64,000 nt of DNA from Papaver somniferum (taxonomy: Eukaryota; Streptophyta; Magnoliopsida; Ranunculales; Papaveraceae), in the NCBI RefSeq assembly GCF_003573695.1, contig NC_039359.1, forward strand, positions 73,107,292 to 73,171,291, read 5' to 3'. This document shows positions 57,600 through 64,000 of the stretch, in pieces. Under the pieces are notes generated by a model that was given only the letters and a program-made list of their open reading frames with translations, did no database searches and was not told the origin of the DNA. A program made the position numbers and the translations under genes. Each line of letters begins with the position of its first letter. Position 1 is the stretch's first letter.

Positions 57600-58790
57600 T
57601 GATTGTGGTTACCTTCCGTTTGGTATCCAGTGGCGTGGATATGGTGTTGTCATGGATTGCACATGCTCTTGGCGTGGCTGATTAGGGTTTGGTGCCGTGA
57701 CCAAAGAATTGGCATAGCTAAGTGTGTGTCGTGGCCAAAGAGTTGGCAGCATAGCCAAGAGATTTCCACAAGTTGTGTGGTGGCAAGCTTGTACGGCTGA
57801 GATTTGCATCTCAGAAGAAGGGGTGGCCGTTGATTTTTGCAACCCTCCGTTTGGAGGCCAGCGGTATGGAGGCATGGACAGCACGACTCGTGCATGCTTT
57901 TGGCGCGTCCCAAATTAGGGTTTGGCACAAACCGTGGAACTTTGGCATCGCAGCCAAGAGGTTGCCACAAACCGTTTGGTTTGGTGGAAAGCTTGTACGG
58001 CTGAGATTTGCGTCTCAGAAGGAGGGGTAGCCTTTGATTGTTGCAACCCTCCGTTTGGAGGCCAGTGGCGTGGAGGCATGGCCAGCACGGCTCGTGCATG
58101 CTCTTGACGCGGCCCAAATTAGGGTTTGACACAAACCGTTGAACTTTGGCGTCGCAGCCAATAGGTTTCCACAAATCGTTTGGTTTGGTGGCAAGCTTGT
58201 ACGACTGAGATTTGCATCTCAGAAGGAGGGGTAGTCGTTGATTGTTGTAACCCTCTGTTTGCCAGCCAGCGGCCTGGAGGCATAGCCGGCATGGATTTGA
58301 CATGGTTTAGGCGCGACCAAGCTAGGATTTTGGCATAGTTTTAGGTGCGGACAAAATTAGGGTTTTGGCATAGTTTAGGCGCGGCCAAAATTAGGGCTTG
58401 GCATTCGACCAAAAGTTACCACGCGTTTGGTGGCGAACTTGGACGGCTGAGATTTGCATCTCAGAAGGAAGGGTGGTCGTTGATTGTTGCAACCCTTCGT
58501 TTGGTAGCCAGCGGCATGGAGGTATGGTCGGCATGGCTTTGGCATGGTTTAGGCGCGGCCAAGCTAGGATTTTGGCATAGTTTTAGGCGCAACCAAAATT
58601 AGGGTTTTGGCATAGTTTAGGCGCGGCCAAAATTAGGGCTTGGCATTGAGCCAAAAGTTGCCACGCGTTTGGTGGCGAACTTGGACGGCTGAGATTTGCA
58701 TCTCAGAAGGAAGGGTGGCCGTTAATTGTTGCAACCCTTCGTTTGGTAGCCAGCGACATGGAGGCATGGCCGACATGGATTTGGTGCGGA
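57600..58790. repeat. Tandem array in U3, units of 204 and 242 bp
   Basis: The landmark CGGCTGAGATTTGC (slightly varied) starts at 57794, 57998, 58202, 58444 and 58686, giving periods 204, 204, 242, 242. The longer units carry an extra AATTAGGGTTTTGGCATAG segment. Long ORFs here on both strands come from the repeats and are not genes. Confidence 0.92.
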
Positions 58791-60835
58791 GGTGTGGCTG
58801 GCATGACATGCCATTGGCACTATGGTGCAGCTGGCATGGTTGGCATTCCTTTGGCGCGGAGATGTGGCTGGCATGGCATGCCATTGGCACGGTGGTGCGG
58901 CTGGCATGGTTGGCATACCTTTGGCGCGGAGATGTGGATGGCATGGCATGCCATTGGCACAGTGGTGTGGCTGGCATGGTTTGCATGCCTTTGGCGTGGA
59001 GATGTGGCTGGCATGGCATGCCATTGGCACGGTGGTGCGGCTGGCATGCTGATGTGGTTTTGAAAGTGATAAGTAGAAGTTCGTTCAAAGACTTTTTAAA
59101 GATTTGATTTCAGACTTAATTTTGGTTTCACTTAATGTTACGAGAGACTGGGACTCAGGATTCCACCAATAAATCCATTCATGCGATTCATATAGTTATT
59201 CTGGACAATTATAGCTCAAATAGAATATTGACTCTGTTTCTTTGCCAAGGTAGATTTTTGAAAAGCAACGACTGTAAATCTAAAGCATGGGATATCAAAA
59301 TACTTAACCTAAGTATAACCCATCAATTGAAATCACAACCGTTCAATAAAAACCATAAAACAATTAATAATCCATGCAAAAAGTCATGAAAGAATTAAAT
59401 ATAATTACCACACGCATGAAATATGGCTTCCTCCGTCATCCCAGTGTTGGGGTTTAGCTCCTCATATTATTCACGTGCTCAAAATTGTTGTTCATAGCTC
59501 AAATAGGTGAAAAACAAGAGAAAACTAATAAAGCAGACAATTTGCAATGATGCAACGGTGTTACAAACAGCTGTTACAACGGGTTGAACTCTTACAGAGA
59601 AAAGATGACAAGCTTATGATATGTGTTATCTATTATTGTTGAACAACGATACTTCTGTTATGCTGTTTGAAAAAGACTGCCTCTGTGACTGCCCTCTCTG
59701 TCCAATGTTCTTCAGCTTCGTCTTCTTTCTCCTGCTTCAGCAGCATCAGAGAACTTCTCCGCAAGTTTTCTTTCTTGGATTCTCTGGCCTCTGACCAGAC
59801 CCCTAGCTCCCGATTTCCCCCGCTGTGACTCCAAACAACCCTTTTTATAGGTAACAGGGCTATAAAATCTCGCGAAATCTCTTCTCTTCCTTCTCTTCCA
59901 AGTCACGACAATATTTCCTTTTCTTTTCTCCTACGCATCTGCTGGGGTATCTAAACTTTCCAGATTTGGTATAGAAGAGTATATCTTCTCCCAAGTACAC
60001 GTAAACTCCAAAAATAGAACCAAAGAGATCCCGAGATATCCTCACTTCCTTGTCGAGAATCAGTGATTATCATCTTCTTCTTTTTTCGCGTCCAAGCCCA
60101 CTGAATATCCTATATAACGATAACAGGCTGATATAGGTCCAGGCCAACAAGCTAATCCGATTAAAACACCTCCAAGGCTCCAAAGTCTCACGGCCTCAAC
60201 AACAGAAACCCGAGTTTCTTATCCTCCCCTGTTTCGTCGAGATTCTGTAGAAATCTTCTCTTTTTTCGAACCCAATCCAATTACCAATCCTGTTTGGATT
60301 AAACAGGCCCAAACCAATCCTTTCCAGCGAGAAAAATCCGACAACAACTCATCAACTCGATCCAGAAAATTCATGCAGTATGCAGACGCGACACAGACGA
60401 GTATAAAATCTTCCTGCCAAATTCGATTTGAGTTGGTGAAGAAAGGGTGTCCCCTTATCCAGCGCTGGACTCCATTTAGCCACTGGATGTAAATAGCACA
60501 TCTGGGGTGCAAATAACAGTGGAGTTCCCCTTAACAGTTGTGTGCCCCTTATCCAAATTGGGGTGCCTTTAGTGATTTTCTCCCACAAGCGCAAATACCA
60601 CTTTTCGAGCCAATTTCACCGCAAATGCTTATTCCTTCAAAAACACCTACAAAGACATAAAATAATCAAATAAGTACAAAATCGAGCACTAACAATACAC
60701 ATAATTGAGAACAAAATAGACACATAAATGCGTCTATCACATGCCTTTGACGCAGAGATGTGGTTGGCATGGCATGCCATTGGCACGGTGGTGCGGCTGG
60801 CATGGTTGGCATGCCTTTGGCGCGGAGATATGGTT
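58790..60835. repeat. 70-bp tandem array, interrupted by a solo LTR
   Basis: CCTTTGGCG units start at 58848, 58918 and 58988, and again at 60744 and 60814 beyond the solo LTR, all with 70-bp spacing. Units contain GGCATGGCATGCC. The unit hit by the insertion is about 9 bp shorter. Confidence 0.92.
59050..60739 (-). mobile_element. Athila-like solo LTR nested in the larger solo LTR
   Basis: 1690 bp, minus-strand start TGATAGACGCATTTATGTG, 5-bp duplication CATGC (59045-59049; 60740-60744). Homologous to the Athila LTR at 4051-5578, including the TATA-like CTATAAAAAGGG (minus, about 59840-59855). No internal sequence. Confidence 0.92.
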
Positions 60836-61313
60836 ATTAGGGTTTAGCGTGTCGAAACCCTAGTTTAAAATATGTGGCACGCGTGATTGGCACGTTTGGC
60901 TAGCATGCGCGGCTGGCATGTGTAGAGATGATGCCATTCAGTACCGAGGGCTCTCCCGTGGAGCATGGCATTTACATTAAAAAAAAGATACCCCGGTAAT
61001 TTTACGCAGACATGTTGAATGGTTTAATAAATGTGCTAGTGGCGACATTATTACTCAAGTGTGACGTCACTGTTTGACTAAGGTTTTACGATTTTAACCC
61101 TAAACTAAAAACCACCATCAACAGAAGGTTACCTGTGTCGGAGCATAATTTCTCATGAATTTTCTCCCCAAAATTATTACTCATAATACCATTCATTTTT
61201 CGTTCGTCACCCCTCTTTGGAAAGCATAGTGCGTAGTTTCTACAAACAGAAGGATCTTCTTCTAGAGTAAATTTATGACTAGGAAATGCCTTTTTTATGA
61301 AATTTTGAAACAA

Positions 61314-61990
61314 ATGTTAACCATGAGACACATATATATACCATTGAGGTGTATAACGGATATAAAAATAGTCGTTACTTGATCCAAATCAAGCACATTG
61401 TTGTCTCAAAGCTAAAGTTCGGTTGGATTCAAAATTTGAGATATTACTGAATTCAACACTCAAAAATAAATTTGAAGTTCCAGAGTTATGTTCGGTTACC
61501 TGGTAAATTTGTATAGGTAACCGAACTAAACATTGGCTAGGACAATTTTTGGAACCCTATAGTTCGGTTACATACCATTTTTTTGCAGGAAACCGAACAA
61601 ATAAGTTCGGTAACCTGCCATTTTTTATCAGGTAACCGAATCCAACTCTGGAACTTCTGGAACTTTTGTTTTTTTTTTCAACCGCAAAGTTCGATTATAC
61701 CTCAAATATTGCGATCAAACCGAACTCAAAGTTCGGTTTGTTATGGATTTTAGCCTAATTACCGAACTGCCTAATTGAATCTAAATAATTTTAATGAAAT
61801 GAGGCACATGAGTCTAACATCAAGAACATAAGGATACCATAACTATTTTTTTAAGCCTTCCAAACATAAGAAAATAAACTACCAAATACGCAATTAAAAA
61901 GTGTTCCAAACATAAGAAAACAAACTACCAAATACGCAATAAAAATGTCTTCCAAACATAAGAAACCAAAGTACTAATTGTTGCAGTCAC
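61314..61990. repeat. Second TTCGGTTA array, downstream of the PMD gene
   Basis: Between 61409 and 61745 are about ten AGTTCGGTTA / TAACCGAAC sites in both orientations, e.g. GTTCGGTTACCTG facing AGGTAACCGAAC at 61490-61527. 61840-61960 has a roughly 55-bp repeat around AAACATAAGAAAA.. CTACCAAATACGCAAT. Confidence 0.85.
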
Positions 61991-63900
61991 TCATTTACGA
62001 CGACCACTACGAGAAACTTTTCTACTCTTGCGTTTAAGAGCTTTAGCTTTTCCATCGTCACTAAGAGTGTCTTCTCCACTGCTTTGTTGTTCAACCATTC
62101 GACTTGAACCTTCCCCTTCTTGGCGAATCGTCTTCATCGGCATTGGATCAACATTTTTGGGTGAAAAAACATTAGTCAATTGGTTGTAGAGCTCTGTTTG
62201 TTCCCGAGTTTCATCGGCTCCCCTGTCCGGATTTTTGCCATCGGTTTCTTCAACAATTTAGCACCCGACTTCACCTTTTTGCAATCAAAAGCATAAATAA
62301 ATGACTATTATTTTTCAATATTTCATAACATTTTTAAAATCATAAATAAGAGTAAATATCTTACCGCGGAATTCCATAAGATCAAGGCCTCACCACCACA
62401 GGTAGGCGTATTCTTCATAATTTTCTGAGCCTCTTTCTCCACTACCTTCGCTTTCTCAGCACGGGCTTGTTGGACTCTGTTTATCACACGAGGATGAGAA
62501 ATATTTTCATACCATTCCATATATCCCTCGTCAGCAGCATTTGGCTCATCAAACGAATCTGACAAGTCTTCATTTGGAACAATATAATTCACAATGTTGT
62601 TCCAACGATCCACTGATGGAGCAGGTTCGTATTTGGGAACAAAATTCTTTCGGTGTTCTTAGATCCCCGCTTCTTCACCTTGAAGTTGAAATTTTCCTTT
62701 TGTGGGACAGTTTGGATGCAAGAAAATTGTCTCAATACTCTTCGAGGATTATACATTGTACAACCGCCAGGATAAAACAACGGTCCATTATAACCCGCGA
62801 TAGCTGAGAAATCAATAACATCAACATCTTCCTCTTCTTCATCTTCATTAATGCTATATGGATGGAAAACTACATCTTCAACCGTTAAAACATCCAATTT
62901 CTCCCTCAACCTCAACACCTTCTCTTCCTTATTCTTGTCCCGTGAGTTCAGAAATTCATATCTACCAGTTGTAGGCTTCCCATAAGGCCAAGGATTGTGA
63001 GCATGAGACAATTTCAGTTTAGGGAAGTGGTCGTACACCCAAACCTATGAGAAAAACCCACAAATGATACATTCGCAGTATGATTAGTAACAATACACAT
63101 TTATTCAGTTCGCAAATAGAAGTTTCAAACACACAAAGGATAATTTAACGGCGTACCTGAACAAGGGTGTATAACCCTCCAAAGAAAACACTCCTAAGCC
63201 TCGAAGCTTTTCCGAGCTCCGCTTGAACGAACGAAAGAACCGCAACGCCCCAACAATAGTTGTTCACCTGATTAAGGGGGTCCAATAGCTGGAGGTAATG
63301 GGCATTTACCACGTGACCTGAAGTGTCTGGGAAGAAAATGGTTCCTAATTGATATAACAAATAAGCAGTCACATGGTGCTTAATATTCTCCTCGGTCATC
63401 ACCAACTTTCCTTCAAGAACCAAATCTCTCGTCCCTCCAAACTCTTTAAACAAGGTGGTCATCTTGATCTTTTTCAACTTCTTCTTGTACGTGCGGTCTT
63501 CGTTAAACTCATAATACTCATCACCTTCAGCAGGCTCTTTTGCAGCTCTTCTAAACTCACATTGTGCCTTCTCAGCGCTCCATCCTAGACACTTTTCGAC
63601 CAACTTTTCAAGAAGTTCATAACTCATCGAGGGATCGTAGCCTTCTCAAACACTTGTTCCCGTAATTGGTAGGCCTATGATTCTAAAACAATCATCCGGA
63701 GTTATTGTCATCTCGCCAAACGGTAGATGAAAGGTATCCGTCTCTGGATAAGCCCTCTCGGAAAATGCAGAAACAATGACAACATCAAATTTTTGGTGCG
63801 CGTGTTGTATCGCGTTCCAAAGTACACAATCATATACCGCCAACTTGACCTCATCACACTCATTGTCTAAATTCCATATCTTGTTCTTTTGACGTTTAAA
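61991..63900 (-). pseudogene. Plant mobile domain (PMD) gene of the Mutator-like element
   Basis: Minus strand, starting beyond or near 63900. Exon pieces: to 63157 (KNKIWNLDNECDEVKLAVYD; ETDTFHLPFGEMTITPDDCF then RIIGLPITG; AYLLYQLGTIFFPDTSGHVV), intron 63045-63156, next exon to about 62365 (VWVYDHFPKLK; NPRRVLRQFSCIQTVP; GYMEWYENISHPRV), intron to 62275, last exon with ADETREQTELYNQL and a basic tail ending RKVSRSGRRK. These are the motifs of PMD proteins, which occur both in silencing factors (MAIN/MAIL) and in transposons. Defects: TGA 63646-63648, 1-nt shift near 62650, TAA 62258-62260. 63901-64000 holds AT-rich, probably intronic DNA. Confidence 0.8.
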
Positions 63901-64000
63901 ACACGGACAACATTATTATGGTCCTACAATAAAAACATCTTATCTTATATACTAATATATATAGAAGAATATATGTCAAAATATAATAAAATCATTGAGA

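Larger units (their letters stand above)
56840..61123 (-). mobile_element. Solo LTR of about 2.6 kb with tandem-repeat-rich U3 (contains another solo LTR)
   Basis: On the minus strand it starts TGTTGATGG and ends CCCTCAAACA; exact 5-bp duplication GAAGG (56835-56839; 61124-61128). No internal domain. The minus-strand promoter is marked by GTATAAATAGG at about 57207-57217, so the tandem repeats (57.6-60.84 kb) lie in U3 and the left 370 bp are R-U5. Net length without the nested solo LTR is about 2589 bp. The family is not certain; size and repeats suggest a Ty3/gypsy element. Confidence 0.82.
56653..61313 (-). pseudogene. Unrecognised small Mutator-element gene, split by a solo LTR
   Basis: Minus-strand coding sequence in two pieces: 61129-61313 (KKAFPSHKFTLEEDPSVCRN, then KRGDERKMNG) and 56653-56834 (LHNLDQIDLFIRFEKIRERV, basic end RRWKKKGFQI, stop at 56653). 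The interrupted codons line up in frame once the LTR and one copy of its 5-bp target duplication are disregarded. No ATG is visible at the 61313 end (an in-frame stop lies just upstream), so an upstream exon may be missing. Basic and small; family unknown. It may be an accessory protein of the element. Confidence 0.5.
52250..64000. mobile_element. Large Mutator-like element with transposase-OTU, PMD and a third gene (right end beyond window)
   Basis: Inferred from gene content: MULE transposase fused to an OTU protease (plus strand), an unrecognised small gene and a plant mobile domain gene (both minus strand). TTCGGTTA inverted-repeat arrays occur both in the transposase intron and beside the PMD gene, which ties the two halves together. 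The left end is probably near 52250-52290 (GGGCACCATTG.. GGGGACCATTGTTTTATTT). The matching right terminus is not in the window. A solo LTR (56840-61123) lies inside. Confidence 0.6.

Noticed and set aside
57609..58303. Long minus-strand and plus-strand ORFs (up to 217 codons) between 57.6 and 59.1 kb
   Set aside because: They follow the 204/242- and 70-bp tandem repeats, are open on both strands at once, and consist of repeated Cys/Trp/His-rich peptides; no domain. Compositional artefacts.

Overview
This window is AT-rich, transposon-dense nuclear DNA of a flowering plant. The evidence is Athila, Tat and Ale-type LTR retrotransposons, hAT and Mutator-like DNA transposons, a plant tRNA-Asp(GUC) gene, plant introns and an ELF3-like clock-gene relic. 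A eudicot, perhaps of the poppy order, is plausible, but the species is inference. Few intact host genes remain.

Layout. 1-5578: 5' part of an Athila element (minus strand, off the left edge) inserted in a truncated Tat element (5579 to about 9576). 9.58-20.34 kb: tandem duplication of a small EXPERA/TMEM97-like membrane protein gene and a divergently oriented, unrecognised coiled-coil gene. One coiled-coil copy carries a hAT element; a young, apparently intact Ale-type Copia element (15075-19744) sits 2-7 bp upstream of the start codon of the third TMEM97-like copy. 20.3-28.9 kb: an Rpr2-domain gene with one frameshift, an ELF3 pseudogene, two gene fragments, tRNA-Asp and a decayed LINE. 29.26-33.82 kb: two adjacent hAT-type insertions; the second contains another element, which contains a 1.9-kb terminal-inverted-repeat element filled with hairpin-forming repeats. 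35.28-36.02 kb: an array of an 18-bp near-palindrome. 36848-51279: a complete but decayed Tat element (minus strand) with 671-bp LTRs and an antisense extra ORF, holding a SIRE-like Copia fragment and a MITE; it splits a fourth TMEM97-like relic.

From about 52.25 kb to the right edge lies a large Mutator-like element. It encodes a transposase-SWIM-OTU fusion (plus strand), a small unrecognised gene (minus) and a plant mobile domain (PMD) gene (minus), with inverted-repeat arrays built on TTCGGTTA. Its small gene is split by a solo LTR of about 2.6 kb rich in tandem repeats, itself split by an Athila-like solo LTR; both have exact 5-bp target duplications. This element and its cargo are the best candidate for an under-described system. 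Its coding regions carry several nonsense codons with few frameshifts, as expected if cytosine deamination in silenced DNA was the main cause of decay.
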